Shown here: one piece after another, positions 37,328 to 46,871 of the stretch | Layout of the letters: each line of letters starts with the position of its first letter | Numbering within the stretch: the stretch's first letter is position 1 | NCBI RefSeq assembly: GCF_020906275.1 | Contig: NZ_CP086727.1 | Span: forward strand, 62,001-126,000 | Direction of reading: 5' to 3' | DNA: 64,000 nt | Source of the DNA: Parasphingorhabdus litoris DSM 22379 | GTDB taxonomy: Bacteria > Pseudomonadota > Alphaproteobacteria > Sphingomonadales > Sphingomonadaceae | Position numbers and translations under genes: made by a program | Notes under the pieces: generated by a model | Told to the model about the DNA's origin: nothing | What the model saw: the letters and a program-made list of their open reading frames with translations, nothing else | Databases searched by the model: none

Positions 37328-37347
37328 CTTTGAAATTATCTAAACAC

Positions 37348-37710
37348 TTAAGCTTTCGCTAGAGCATCCTGCGCCTGTTTGATGAGGCCGCTAAACACTG
37401 CGGGTTCATTCATCGCCAGGTCGGCCATGACTTTACGGTCGAGTTCAATGCCGGCCAGCTTGGTGCCGTGAATGAACGTGCCATAGGTCATGCCTTCTGC
37501 GCGGACCGCAGCGTTGATACGCTGAATCCAGATGGCGCGAAAAGCGCGCTTTTTAACTTTACGATCGCGATACGCATATTGACCGGCTTTTTCGACAGCC
37601 TGCCGCGCGACGCGGATGGTATTTTTGCGACGGCCATAATAGCCCTTCGCCTGTACCAATAATCTTTTATGTTTTGTACGAGTGGTCGTACCCCGTTTTA
37701 CACGTGCCAT
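37348..37710 (-). CDS. rplT: 50S ribosomal protein L20
   Basis: A 120-residue basic ribosomal protein needed early in large-subunit assembly. The N-terminus [17 protein letters not shown] and the block [20 protein letters not shown], together with [20 protein letters not shown], are standard for L20. rpmI lies 46 bases upstream, and an intrinsic terminator is just downstream. In many bacteria L20 represses its own operon; no leader pseudoknot could be judged here. The usual upstream infC is absent. Confidence 0.98.
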   Translation of the reverse strand: MARVKRGTTTRTKHKRLLVQAKGYYGRRKNTIRVARQAVEKAGQYAYRDRKVKKRAFRAIWIQRINAAVRAEGMTYGTFIHGTKLAGIELDRKVMADLAMNEPAVFSGLIKQAQDALAKA

Positions 37711-37756
37711 TTTCTATATCCTTGAATTTTTAAAAGCGATGGGAGCTTCGGTGCTA

Positions 37757-37957
37757 TTAAAGCCCGTAAGGTGCCCATTTCTTGACTGTCCGCGCATCGG
37801 CATCACACAATTTCTTGGTGCCGCGCTGCTGACGGATATATTTGCTGTTATGGCTCATCAAACGGTGGCGTTTGCCGGCTACGCCGTGCTTTACCTTGCC
37901 GGTTGCGGTGATTTTGAAGCGTTTCTTCACACCACTTTTGGTCTTCAACTTGGGCAT
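37757..37957 (-). CDS. rpmI: 50S ribosomal protein L35
   Basis: A 66-residue basic protein of the large subunit. [20 protein letters not shown] and [20 protein letters not shown] are diagnostic for L35. A strong AAAGGAG lies upstream of the ATG. It heads the rpmI-rplT-pheST group; the region upstream (37958-38103) must hold the promoter, because infC, the usual first gene, is not here. That region also holds a perfect 12-base palindrome (38006-38017). Confidence 0.98.
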   Translation of the reverse strand: MPKLKTKSGVKKRFKITATGKVKHGVAGKRHRLMSHNSKYIRQQRGTKKLCDADARTVKKWAPYGL

Positions 37958-38103
37958 TTTGGTCTCCTTTAAAAAGTACCGTTACGGACACATGTGGCAG
38001 CCCAACACTGGCCAGTGCGTCACATCGGAAGGGCGGCAATAGCTAGATTCGCCCGAAATGCAAGAAATAAAGCAGATTCAGAGAAGGTTTATAGCCGCCG
38101 CCG

Positions 38104-39012
38104 CTAAGCGGCGTTGCAATTATCTTCCGAATCCGGATCCTCGGGCCTGTCCATAGCCTGTAAGGGGCGGCCCAAGGCTTTGGTACGCTCGCTGGCACCA
38201 ATGCCAAAAATAGGATGCGGCTGCGCCATATATTGCCGCGGTGTCAGGCCCATGAATCGTTTGAAGTCGCGATTGAAATGGGCTTGATCATAATAGTTGA
38301 GATCAACACATTCGCTCCAGCTTTGCGATGGGTTCAAAAGAGCTTCGCCCAATGTGCGCACGAAACGCTGTCGCCGCAGCAGCAATTTAGGCAAAAAGCC
38401 GAAAACGCGATTGGAGAATCGGCTCAGCTGTTTGGTATCCATATCGAGGCGTTCACACAGCGCGCCGACGCTATCAATTGCGGGATCGGTGAGCGCAAGA
38501 TGCGCGGCCTCAATCAGTTCTTCTTCCGGATCGGCGGGCGACATCGCTTCGAGTAGCATGTGATTGCACGCGTCGACCATCTCTGCTTCGGATTCCAGGT
38601 TTCGGATAGCATTCCAGATATCGGCGAAAAGATCGAATTTATGAGCCGATTCGACATCAATCACTTTATTGGCCCAGCGTGATGCCGGCTGCCTGACAAA
38701 TTTGTACCAGCCCAACGGTAACAGCCCAAAAGCAGCAATGCGCGAGGATTTACTTGCAATCGGCGCGGCCAGACTGGTCGGTCCGGTCATTGCCGCCAGA
38801 GGAGAATCCTGAAGCTTTTCATCCGGGCCCATCATTTTGACGCTTCCGCGGTAAATATAGCGGATGCTGGCCCATTGCGGCAGCAACAGATCCGATATGT
38901 CGGATCCGTCCGGGCTTTCTATCTCGGAGAAATAATAGGTGGTCAGATAACGTTGCAGCGGCGGAGGCGGCGCTACAAATCGTGTTTTACTGACAGGCTC
39001 TAGTGATGACAT
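38104..39012 (-). CDS. AraC family transcriptional regulator
   Basis: A soluble 302-residue regulator with an N-terminal sensor-like domain (PPPLQRYLTTYYFSEIESPD, DLLLPQWASIRYIYRGSVKM) related to the DUF6597 type. A C-terminal AraC helix-turn-helix pair follows (LCERLDMDTKQLSRFSNRVF, LNYYDQAHFNRDFKRFMGLT, then PRQYM). The gene begins inside the end of hisN (13-base overlap), so it is probably translated with it. A hairpin CGCCGC-TAA-GCGGCG at 38099-38113 overlaps the stop codon and may help end transcription. Targets unknown. Confidence 0.85.
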   Translation of the reverse strand: MSSLEPVSKTRFVAPPPPLQRYLTTYYFSEIESPDGSDISDLLLPQWASIRYIYRGSVKMMGPDEKLQDSPLAAMTGPTSLAAPIASKSSRIAAFGLLPLGWYKFVRQPASRWANKVIDVESAHKFDLFADIWNAIRNLESEAEMVDACNHMLLEAMSPADPEEELIEAAHLALTDPAIDSVGALCERLDMDTKQLSRFSNRVFGFLPKLLLRRQRFVRTLGEALLNPSQSWSECVDLNYYDQAHFNRDFKRFMGLTPRQYMAQPHPIFGIGASERTKALGRPLQAMDRPEDPDSEDNCNAA

Positions 39013-39779
39013 GCAATCGCCTCCAGCACGTCATCGACGCGCGCCTGATCACCAATGGCGAGAACATGGCCGTCTGTCTCGGCATGCAGTGGTTCGCCAT
39101 TCCAGTCGCACATCATCCCGCCCGCGCCATCGACAATCGGGGCGAGCGCCGCATAATCGTGCAACATCAAACCCGCTTCGCAAACGACATCGACATGGCC
39201 GCTGGCGACCAGACCATAATTATAGCAATCGCCGCCATAGATAATCTTGCGCGGCGCGACTTTGCTGGCGAGGCCCATAAAATGCTCGGCATCATGCTCG
39301 TCAAATTGATGCGGAGTGGTAGTGGCTAGCACGGCATCTTTCAGGTCCCGGCACCGCGCGGATTTCGCCGCTGAGCCGTTAAACGTAGTTGGTCGTCCGA
39401 CCACGCCGACCCAGCGTTCGCGTGCTATCGGCTGATCAATAATCCCGATAACTGGCCAGCCATCCTGCATCAGCGCGATCAGCGTGCCGAAAATCGGCCG
39501 CCCGGCGATGAAGCTGGTGGTACCATCAATCGGGTCCAGCACCCATTGACGCGAAGCGCCTTCGTTGATGGTGCCATATTCCTCACCGATAATGCCGTCT
39601 TCCGGGCATTCGGTTTCAATAATCTTGCGCATCGCGGCTTCGGCGGCGCGGTCAGCTTCCGTGACCGGCGTCGAATCGCTTTTCGATTCCTGATCAAATT
39701 TGGCACGAAAAAGCGGACGGATTGCTTCACCGGCGGCCTCGGCTAGCTTTTCAGCGAGAGTGATATCTTTGGGCGTCAT
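39000..39779 (-). CDS. hisN: Histidinol-phosphatase, inositol-monophosphatase type
   Basis: Removes phosphate from histidinol phosphate in histidine synthesis; the HisN branch of the inositol monophosphatase superfamily is the usual enzyme in alphaproteobacteria. The 259-residue protein has the metal-binding motifs EEYGTINEGAS (E from motif A), WVLDPIDGTTSFIAG (motif A of the family, DPIDGTT) and, near the C-terminus, LMLHDYAALAPIVDGAGGMM (the W/HD-x-A-A motif). Start ATG 39779 is chosen because it matches the family N-terminus; the upstream extension is not conserved in character. Inositol monophosphatase proper is the alternative. Confidence 0.87.
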   Translation of the reverse strand: MTPKDITLAEKLAEAAGEAIRPLFRAKFDQESKSDSTPVTEADRAAEAAMRKIIETECPEDGIIGEEYGTINEGASRQWVLDPIDGTTSFIAGRPIFGTLIALMQDGWPVIGIIDQPIARERWVGVVGRPTTFNGSAAKSARCRDLKDAVLATTTPHQFDEHDAEHFMGLASKVAPRKIIYGGDCYNYGLVASGHVDVVCEAGLMLHDYAALAPIVDGAGGMMCDWNGEPLHAETDGHVLAIGDQARVDDVLEAIACHH

Positions 39780-39902
39780 GCCGATTGTGTAAACGAACCC
39801 TGCTCGAGGGTCCATCGCCTACTAGGGAAAATTGGAAATGCTTTGCAAATCAAGATCATGCTCATAAAGCGAGCAGGGTCTATTACCGTTTAGAGGCAGG
39901 TC

Positions 39903-40337
39903 GTGATCAAGATCATCAAAACACTTATTTTAGCTATTGTCACAACGGGATCGATCCTGGCGAGCGGGCCAATTGCGGCGCAGCCATTGCCGGAAAATTC
40001 GCCCGCATGTGGAAGAGGTTGCGATGTGCGAGGCCCCGCCGACGATTTTGAAAGACATAAAATGGTCCGGGGCACAAACTATTTTAACCGCGGCCTCAAA
40101 TTTCTACATAACGGTGATTTCAAGAAGGCGGCCAAACAATTTGACAGGGCGTCTGCCCAACAGCCTGCTAGTGGCTATAATCGATATATGGCGGGATCCA
40201 GCTACTATCTGGCGGGCAATTTTGATCGGGCAAAAGCGCGACTGGAAAAGGCATTAGCCACGGATGGCGAATATGCGTTGAGTCAGAAACAACAGTTAAT
40301 CGCCAGAAACATGCTCAAGCAAATGGCAGAGCAATGA
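39903..40337 (+). CDS. Exported TPR-like protein
   Basis: A 144-residue protein with a signal peptide (IIKTLILAIVTTGSILASG, PIAAQ), then a short cysteine pair (CGRGCDV), and one to two tetratricopeptide-like units: NYFNRGLKFLHNGDFKKAAK and YMAGSSYYLAGNFDRAKARL. Such small periplasmic TPR proteins usually hold other proteins together. Translation begins at GTG, with GAGG about seven bases upstream. It is alone and convergent with prs. Function unknown. Confidence 0.75.
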   Translation: MIKIIKTLILAIVTTGSILASGPIAAQPLPENSPACGRGCDVRGPADDFERHKMVRGTNYFNRGLKFLHNGDFKKAAKQFDRASAQQPASGYNRYMAGSSYYLAGNFDRAKARLEKALATDGEYALSQKQQLIARNMLKQMAEQ

Positions 40338-40377
40338 TCACAATAATTGCGCAGTCAATACCGCTTGGCAGCTCCGT

Positions 40378-41313
40378 TTAGTCAAACAGACTGGAAACAG
40401 AGCTTTCGTCGGCAATCCGTTTGATCGCTTCACCCAATAAGGGTGCGATCGTCAAGTGACGGACACGGTCCGATTCTTTGACGGCGTCGGTGGCACCAAT
40501 GGAATCGGTAATCACCAATTCCTTGAGCGCGCTGTCATTAACTCGTGCCACTGCGCCGCCGGAGAGAACGCCGTGAGTACAATAAGCAACAACCTCGGTA
40601 GCGCCTTTATCTTTTAGTGCTTGAGCCGCGTTGCACAGCGTTCCGCCGGAATCGACAATATCGTCGATCAATATGCAGAACCTTCCCGACACATCGCCGA
40701 TGATATTCATGACTTCGGACTCACCTGCCCGCTCGCGGCGTTTATCAACAATCGCCAAGGGTGCGTTGTCCAGGCGTTTGGCAAGCGCCCGGGCACGCAC
40801 AACGCCGCCGACATCGGGCGATACGACCATCAGTTCATGACCGGCAAACCGCGCTTGAATGTCCGCTGACATCACTGGAGCGCCATAAAGGTTGTCGGTC
40901 GGAATATCGAAAAAGCCCTGAATCTGGCCGGCATGCAGATCAACCGACAGCACGCGATCCGCGCCCGCTTCGGTGATCAGGTTGGCGACCAGCTTGGCCG
41001 AGATTGGCGTTCTTGGGCCCGGTTTCCGGTCCTGGCGTGCATAGCCGAAATAGGGGATCACGGCGGTAATACGCTTGGCCGAGGCGCGGCGCAGGGCATC
41101 GATGCCGATCAGCAATTCCATCAGGTTATCATTGGCCGGGAAGCTGGTTGATTGCATGATGAAGACATCTTCGCCGCGGACATTTTCATGGATTTCGACA
41201 AAAATCTCGTCATCGGCAAAGCGTTTCACGCTCGCATCGGTCAGCTTGATATCCAGATAGTCGGCTACGGATTGAGCGAGCGACAAATTGCTGTTGCCGG
41301 ACATGAGTTTCAT
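40378..41313 (-). CDS. prs: Ribose-phosphate pyrophosphokinase
   Basis: Makes PRPP from ribose 5-phosphate and ATP, feeding nucleotides, histidine, tryptophan and NAD. The 311-residue protein begins [20 protein letters not shown] and has the ATP-binding [20 protein letters not shown], the ribose loop [40 protein letters not shown], the PRPP-binding signature [20 protein letters not shown] and a normal C-terminus. The frame is open further upstream, to 41556, but that extension is not PRPP-synthetase sequence, so 41313 is used. Confidence 0.96.
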   Translation of the reverse strand: MKLMSGNSNLSLAQSVADYLDIKLTDASVKRFADDEIFVEIHENVRGEDVFIMQSTSFPANDNLMELLIGIDALRRASAKRITAVIPYFGYARQDRKPGPRTPISAKLVANLITEAGADRVLSVDLHAGQIQGFFDIPTDNLYGAPVMSADIQARFAGHELMVVSPDVGGVVRARALAKRLDNAPLAIVDKRRERAGESEVMNIIGDVSGRFCILIDDIVDSGGTLCNAAQALKDKGATEVVAYCTHGVLSGGAVARVNDSALKELVITDSIGATDAVKESDRVRHLTIAPLLGEAIKRIADESSVSSLFD

Positions 41314-41423
41314 TGATTGGCTTCCCCTCGAGCAGGTCCGCCATTGCATTAGAATCGCGGACCCTATGTGAATGTTTCGAGCCCCGTTTAACAGGTGCGC
41401 CGCAAATCGAAAGTGCCTTTCGG

Positions 41424-42227
41424 TTAAATCCAGCCAGATTGTTTCAGTTTGGTGACATAGGCACGGGAAACCGGAACTTCGAGGCCGCCGGATAGCGACA
41501 ATCGCAGATTCCGCCCCTCGCGCTTCGACGTGACGATGGCATCGCGCGCGACCCACCAGCTGCGATGGACCTGCATTCCTTCCAGCGGTTCCATTTCCCT
41601 GATGGCATCGCTCAGCCGCATCAACAGCATTTCTGCGCGTTCAGGGCCATGGACGCGGACATAATGATCTTCCACGCCCAGAGCGATGATCCGGTCGGGG
41701 ATACCCGATTGGCGATCATGCAATTTTGTCTGCACTGCAGCAATTTTCACCGGATCAGCCTCTATTTCGCGCGGTTCCGGTTCCTGTACCCCTTCGCGTT
41801 CGGTGTCCGATCCATCCGGCCCAAAGAGTAACCGCATGAAAAGGAAGATGCCGAAACCGATCACGGCGCATTGCAGATAGAGTATTAGAAAGCGGTCACC
41901 CAAAAAGGAGGGATCGAACCGCATGCCCGATATAGCGAAACCGATCAGAAATGTGAGCGGCAAGGCCGCGATCGCAGTCGCTAGCAGTTCGGCGGTCCAG
42001 AAAGGCATGGCAATGCTTTCCCGGAGCCATCCCGCGCTGATCGAAACCGGCCTGAAAATCGCATATCCGATGATGATAAAGCCAACCCAATAGGCAAGGC
42101 GCAGCGCCACCGGCATGGCATAGGTGCCAAACGGGCCGAGGAAACCGAAGACCAGCCCGATCAGCGCCATGACCAGCAATTCGACGGCAATCCATTTCAC
42201 GGACCATTTCCTGACACTGCCGCTCAT
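41424..42227 (-). CDS. LytTR-type transcriptional regulator with membrane domain
   Basis: A 267-residue membrane-bound regulator. The N-terminal half has four hydrophobic helices ([70 protein letters not shown]). A short linker rich in Glu/Pro follows, and a C-terminal LytTR DNA-binding domain with [20 protein letters not shown] and [20 protein letters not shown] seven to eight bases before ATG 42227 supports this start; the upstream frame is not conserved in character. It is divergent from a DUF2306-like gene, an arrangement seen for such regulators and their membrane target in sphingomonads. Confidence 0.85.
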   Translation of the reverse strand: MSGSVRKWSVKWIAVELLVMALIGLVFGFLGPFGTYAMPVALRLAYWVGFIIIGYAIFRPVSISAGWLRESIAMPFWTAELLATAIAALPLTFLIGFAISGMRFDPSFLGDRFLILYLQCAVIGFGIFLFMRLLFGPDGSDTEREGVQEPEPREIEADPVKIAAVQTKLHDRQSGIPDRIIALGVEDHYVRVHGPERAEMLLMRLSDAIREMEPLEGMQVHRSWWVARDAIVTSKREGRNLRLSLSGGLEVPVSRAYVTKLKQSGWI

Positions 42228-42265
42228 ATAACCCCCAAATCGCCATCCCGCCTGCCTATTGACGC

Positions 42266-42308
42266 TTCGTGAATGGGCAAACTGCCTGTTTTCGGCGCAC
42301 TTCACGAA
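42266..42308. promoter_or_regulatory. Inverted repeat TTCGTGAA / TTCACGAA in the LytTR divergent promoter
   Basis: TTCGTGAA (42266-42273) and TTCACGAA (42301-42308) are exact reverse complements 35 bases apart. The surrounding sequence also reads as a direct repeat CTTC-NN-GAAT-N-GG. It lies between two divergent genes, one encoding a LytTR regulator, whose family binds paired short repeats. It is a candidate operator; no binding evidence exists in the sequence. Confidence 0.45.
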
Positions 42309-42397
42309 TAGGAGACAACCACCGGCGTAAGCAAGCTGGAATTGTATTTTCGGATGGTCAATCTGGTTTGCAACAAAGCGAACCAACGGGGAAAATC

Positions 42398-42955
42398 ATG
42401 ACGAAGCCGAAAGAAGCCGTGCAATCTGAGATGCAAAAGAACAGCGGGTATAATATTCAGAATATCATTCTGCTGGGCGGCGCAACTATATTGGCAACAC
42501 TGGTTCTGATGGCGCTGTCGTCCCTTTATGGCGGCTTTGCCTACAGTGCGGATGTCGAGATAGCGCAAAAGCGCCCGATCAGCCTGCCGGTCATCATTCA
42601 CCTTGCGACTGTAATCCCGGCCATCCCGCTCGGCGCCTATATCCTGTGGCGTAAAAAAGGCGACCGCCTCCATATGCATATGGGGCGTATTTGGGGAATG
42701 TTGATGGTAACCACTGCTATTGTGAGCTTCTGGATCGGTCGTCCTGGACAAGGCATTGGTGGAACCGGGCTCAGCTTCATCCATATCTTTTCCGTGGTGA
42801 CGTTGGTGTCGATTCCTTACGGTATCTGGCAAATCCGGCGCGGCAATGTTGTCGAACATTATCGCGCGATGCAGGGGCCCTATATCGGCCTGATCATCGC
42901 TGGCCTATTTGCGTTCATTCCTGGCCGGGCCATGGGGTCGCTAGTTTTCGGATAA
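42398..42955 (+). CDS. DUF2306-like four-helix membrane protein
   Basis: A 185-residue inner-membrane protein of the DUF2306-like type. Helices: NIILLGGATILATLVLMAL, ISLPVIIHLATVIPAIPLGA, LHMHMGRIWGMLMVTTAIVS, FIHIFSVVTLVSIPYGIWQI and AMQGPYIGLIIAGLFAFI. Conserved histidines (LHMHMGR, HIFS) suggest metal or haem ligands, as seen in several small membrane oxidoreductase-like families, but the function is unknown. The ATG at 42398 follows the divergent control region with its repeats; the longer frame begins in the regulatory DNA. It is probably controlled by the LytTR gene on the other side. Confidence 0.75.
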   Translation: MTKPKEAVQSEMQKNSGYNIQNIILLGGATILATLVLMALSSLYGGFAYSADVEIAQKRPISLPVIIHLATVIPAIPLGAYILWRKKGDRLHMHMGRIWGMLMVTTAIVSFWIGRPGQGIGGTGLSFIHIFSVVTLVSIPYGIWQIRRGNVVEHYRAMQGPYIGLIIAGLFAFIPGRAMGSLVFG

Positions 42956-42995
42956 ATCATTTGCCGAGCGCAGCACTGCTTTCTATCAGGGCGGG

Positions 42996-44651
42996 ATGAC
43001 AGCAAAGCTTACCATCACCCTTGCCCAGATGACCCAGGCGGTTGGCGATTTGCGCGGCAATGCCGACGCGATGATCGCCGTCTATCAATCTAAACCGGAT
43101 AGCGACCTGATTGTCTTTCCGGAGCTGCAGCTGATTGGCTATCCGCCTGAAGACTTAGTGCTGAAACCGGCGGTCGTCGAACGTGCGGAAACAGAGTTGC
43201 AGCGATTGGCCGACGCGACACAGGATAGCGCGCCAGCCATGTTGGTAGGGTCCATTTTTCGTGAGAATGGCCATCTTTATAACGGCATTGCGCTGCTTGA
43301 AGGCGGCCAGATCAAAGAGGTCCGGTATAAGGTAGAGCTACCCAATTACGGCACGTTTGATGAAAAACGCCTGTTCACATCCGGGCCGCTGCCTGAACCG
43401 ATAGACTTTCGCGGCTGCAAGATTGGCCTGCCAATTTGCGAGGACGTCTGGTTTCCGACCGTCTGTGAGCATCTGAAAGCACAGGGTACAGAAATGCTGA
43501 TTTCCGTTCATGGTAGCCCTTATGAAATCGAGAAAGATGACCGGCGGCTGGGCCAAGTGGCAACGCAGCGAGTGCGGGAAACACAGCTGCCGCTGCTGTT
43601 CCTCAACCGCATCGGCGGTCAGGATGAAGTGGTTTTTGACGGAGCGAGCTTTGTCCTGAACGGCGACACCAGTGTGATGCATCAGCTCCCCGACTGGGAC
43701 GAGGCAATTGTCGATACCCACTGGTCGAATGAGGGTGAGGACTGGACTTGCGCGCCCGGCGAGATCCACAAGCTCGATGATCATCCGGCCGATATTTATA
43801 ACGCGATGATAGTTGGCTTACGCGACTATGTGAACGCCAACCGCTTTCCTGGCGTCATTCTTGGTTTGTCTGGCGGCATTGATAGTGCCCTGTCTGCGGC
43901 AGTGGCGGTTGACGCCTTGGGCGCGGATCGGGTGTGGTGCGTGATGATGCCGTCACGCTTCACCAGCCAAGAAAGTCTCGACGATGCGGCAGGCTGTGCC
44001 GAGATGCTTGGAACGAGGCTCGACACTATTTCAATTGTGCCGGCGGTCGAAGGTTTTGACGCCATGCTCGAAGGCAGTTTTGCCGATGAAGAAGTGGATA
44101 TCACCGAAGAGAATATCCAGTCGCGCATCAGGGGTGTGACGCTGATGGCGATGAGCAACAAATTTGGCCATATGCTGCTGACCACCGGCAACAAGAGCGA
44201 GATGAGCGTCGGCTATGCGACTATCTATGGCGATATGGCGGGCGGCTATTCGGTGCTGAAAGATGCCTATAAGCTGACCTGTTTCAAGCTGTCGGAATGG
44301 CGCAATCGCAACAAGCCGTCGCTCGGTATGGGCCCGGACGGACCCGTAATGCCCGACAATATCATCACCAAACCGCCCAGCGCGGAGTTGCGGGAAGACC
44401 AGAAGGATAGCGACAGCTTGCCCGACTATGAAATCCTCGATCCCCTGCTCCACGGCCTGGTGGAGGAAGAATTGTCGGTTGCCGATCTGGTTGAACGCGG
44501 TTTTGATCGCGAAACCGTGATACGGATCGAGAAATTGCTTTATATAGCCGAATATAAGCGGCGTCAGGCCCCGCCCGGCGTCAAACTCGGCACAAGAAAT
44601 TTTGGCCGCGATCGACGCTATCCCATTACCAATGCATTTAGGACGATATGA
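42996..44651 (+). CDS. nadE: Glutamine-dependent NAD(+) synthetase
   Basis: Amidates nicotinate-adenine dinucleotide to NAD, using glutamine. The 551-residue protein carries an N-terminal nitrilase/amidase domain (FPELQLIGYPPEDLVLKP, lysine region RYKVELPNYGTFDEKR, nucleophile cysteine in IGLPICEDVWFPTV) and a C-terminal synthetase domain with the PP-loop VILGLSGGIDSALSAAVA and TTGNKSEMSVGYATIYGDMA. Its last codons overlap the start of gltX by four bases (ATGA), so the two are coupled. Confidence 0.96.
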   Translation: MTAKLTITLAQMTQAVGDLRGNADAMIAVYQSKPDSDLIVFPELQLIGYPPEDLVLKPAVVERAETELQRLADATQDSAPAMLVGSIFRENGHLYNGIALLEGGQIKEVRYKVELPNYGTFDEKRLFTSGPLPEPIDFRGCKIGLPICEDVWFPTVCEHLKAQGTEMLISVHGSPYEIEKDDRRLGQVATQRVRETQLPLLFLNRIGGQDEVVFDGASFVLNGDTSVMHQLPDWDEAIVDTHWSNEGEDWTCAPGEIHKLDDHPADIYNAMIVGLRDYVNANRFPGVILGLSGGIDSALSAAVAVDALGADRVWCVMMPSRFTSQESLDDAAGCAEMLGTRLDTISIVPAVEGFDAMLEGSFADEEVDITEENIQSRIRGVTLMAMSNKFGHMLLTTGNKSEMSVGYATIYGDMAGGYSVLKDAYKLTCFKLSEWRNRNKPSLGMGPDGPVMPDNIITKPPSAELREDQKDSDSLPDYEILDPLLHGLVEEELSVADLVERGFDRETVIRIEKLLYIAEYKRRQAPPGVKLGTRNFGRDRRYPITNAFRTI

Positions 44652-45985
44652 CCATTAAAACCCGCTTTGCACCCTCGCCCACCGGGCATCTTCATGTCGG
44701 CAATATTCGTACGGCGCTCCACAATTGGATGTTCGCCAAGAAACAGGGCGGCGAATTCCTGCTGCGGCTGGACGATACCGACAAGGAACGCTCGAAAGAG
44801 GAATATGTCACCGCCATTCGCGCCGATCTCGCATGGCTCGGCATCCATCCCGATAGCGAAGAGCGGCAGTCGGCGCGTTTCGATCGCTATGAAGAGCGAT
44901 TTGAAGAACTGAAAGCGGCTGGCCGCGTCTATCCGGCCTATGAAACGGCGCAGGAGCTCGACTTGAAGCGCAAGGTGCAGCTTGGCCGCGGCAAACCACC
45001 AACATATGATCGGGCGGCGCTCGATTTGACGGATGCCGAGATCACCGCTTTTGAGGATGAGGGGCGAAAAGCCCATTGGCGCTTCAAGCTGGATCACGAC
45101 ACACCGATTGAGTGGACCGACCTGATCCGCGGTGACCAGCATTTTGAACCGGGCCTGCTGTCCGATCCGGTCATCCGCCGCGAAGATGGCAGCTGGCTTT
45201 ATATGCTGCCATCAACCATCGATGATATGGATATGGGCATCACCCATGTCGTGCGCGGCGAGGATCATGTCGCGAATACCGCGGTCCAGATTCAGATGTT
45301 TCAGGCCTTTGGTGCCGACACACCGGAATTTGCCCATGAGGCGTTGTTGGTCGGGACCGAGGGCAAGCTTTCCAAGCGTTTGGGGTCCCTGGGTGTAGGC
45401 GGTTTTCGCGAGCGGAACATTGAGCCGCAATCGATTGTCGCGCTGCTTGCCCGTATCGGCACCAGCGACCCGGTGGAGCCGATTGCCGACGTTATGACGT
45501 TGGTGCAAACATTTGATTTTTCACGCTTTGGACGGGCGCCGGCGCGCTTTGACGACGAAGAACTGGCCCAACTGAACCAGAAGATCGTGCATCTGCTGGA
45601 TTATGAAGATGTGCAGGATCGACTGCCTGATGGGATGTCTGCGGCGGCCTGGGACGTCGTCCGGCCCAATCTGCATGATATGGGCGAAATCGACGCCTGG
45701 TGGCAGGTGGTGACAGGTCCGGTAACCGCTCCCGAGCTATCCGCCGAAGATCAGGAATTCCTGAATCAGGCCCGCGCGACCCTGGAAGGCTTGTCCTGGT
45801 CAGAGACGATCTGGAAAGACTGGACCGGCGCGCTGAAGGAAAGCACCGGCCGCAAAGGCAGGCCATTGTTCATGCCGCTGCGTCAGGCGCTGACCGGATT
45901 GGATCACGGACCGGACATGGGCGCATTGCTTCCGCTCATTGGCCGTGAATCCGCCCTCGCACGGCTGCAAAACATCTCTTCATAA
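44648..45985 (+). CDS. gltX: Glutamyl-tRNA synthetase
   Basis: Charges tRNA-Glu (and, in lineages without GlnRS, tRNA-Gln). The 445-residue protein is of normal length for the alphaproteobacterial short form. The HIGH motif is in FAPSPTGHLHVGNIRTALHN, the KMSKS-like loop is GKLSKRLGSLG, and DLIRGDQHFEPGLLSDPVI and TVQIQMFQAFG-like segments follow. The C-terminal helical domain ends LIGRESALARLQN. It is translationally coupled to nadE. Confidence 0.95.
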   Translation: MTIKTRFAPSPTGHLHVGNIRTALHNWMFAKKQGGEFLLRLDDTDKERSKEEYVTAIRADLAWLGIHPDSEERQSARFDRYEERFEELKAAGRVYPAYETAQELDLKRKVQLGRGKPPTYDRAALDLTDAEITAFEDEGRKAHWRFKLDHDTPIEWTDLIRGDQHFEPGLLSDPVIRREDGSWLYMLPSTIDDMDMGITHVVRGEDHVANTAVQIQMFQAFGADTPEFAHEALLVGTEGKLSKRLGSLGVGGFRERNIEPQSIVALLARIGTSDPVEPIADVMTLVQTFDFSRFGRAPARFDDEELAQLNQKIVHLLDYEDVQDRLPDGMSAAAWDVVRPNLHDMGEIDAWWQVVTGPVTAPELSAEDQEFLNQARATLEGLSWSETIWKDWTGALKESTGRKGRPLFMPLRQALTGLDHGPDMGALLPLIGRESALARLQNISS

Positions 45986-46139
45986 CCGCCTATTTCCCGG
46001 GCCTATTTCGCCTTGGTGAGCCATGTCCTTGATTTTAAATATGTAATAGTATATCATCTCAAATGACGGTGCAGGATATAGCGCCAACAAATGGAGCAGC
46101 TGCACTGTCATCCGAGGAGATGGATGAAAGGACAGACTT

Positions 46140-46811
46140 ATGAGCTTCACATCAACTTACGCACATAAAAAACCCAATTATAAAGGCATTGGCCTGACCG
46201 TGGGTTTTCACGCCCTCCTATTTGCCGGGGCCATGGCGCTTCCCGCAATAACCGCTGAGATCCCATTTGAAGGCACCATATTGGCGGTTCCCATAGAAGT
46301 TGATAAAGACCCAAGTCCGCCGGTTAAGGCGATTGATGAACCGATTGTTGACACCAATCCCCCTCCCAAATCCGTCACAGCGGTCACCCCTATAGTGGCG
46401 CCGCCAGTATTTAATGATCCGCCTACAAATAGTTTTGCAGATGTTGATAGCGGCATTGATTTCAGTGGATTGGGCGATCGCGTCGTCATTCCTGTTACGC
46501 CCGTAGAGGTCATCCCTGACCCGGTGATTGCAGATGCGAAACTGAACAGCCGCTATAGCAATCAGTTTCAGCCGCCTTATCCATCCGGCTTGTTGCGGAT
46601 GGGTGAAGAGGGGCTGATCACCGTTCGCGTCCTGGTTGGAACCGACGGCCGGGCGAAGCAAATCGAGCTCGTTGAGAGCCCTCATGAAGAGTTTTGGACA
46701 GCAACGAAACGCCACGCGCTGAAGAAATGGCGCTTTGAACCAGCCACCACAGATGGTGCTGCTTTTGAAAGCTGGATCACACTTAAAGTGCGTTTTGAGA
46801 TAAACAGCTAA
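46140..46811 (+). CDS. tonB: TonB-type energy transducer
   Basis: Links the inner-membrane proton-motive force to TonB-dependent outer-membrane receptors. The 223-residue protein has an N-terminal membrane helix (IGLTVGFHALLFAGAMALPA), a periplasmic Pro-rich stretch (SPPVKAIDEPIVDTNPPPKS) and the C-terminal TonB domain with YSNQFQPPYPSGLLRMGEEG, ITVRVLVGTDGRAKQIELVE and ALKKWRFEPATTDGAAFESW. No exbB/exbD genes are nearby. AAAGGA lies about nine bases upstream of the ATG; an AT-rich block at 46030-46062 may be the promoter. Confidence 0.92.
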   Translation: MSFTSTYAHKKPNYKGIGLTVGFHALLFAGAMALPAITAEIPFEGTILAVPIEVDKDPSPPVKAIDEPIVDTNPPPKSVTAVTPIVAPPVFNDPPTNSFADVDSGIDFSGLGDRVVIPVTPVEVIPDPVIADAKLNSRYSNQFQPPYPSGLLRMGEEGLITVRVLVGTDGRAKQIELVESPHEEFWTATKRHALKKWRFEPATTDGAAFESWITLKVRFEINS

Positions 46812-46871
46812 GCCTGAAACGATGAAGGACCAGCCCTGCGACAGAGATAAACTGCTGCAACGGGGCTGGTC

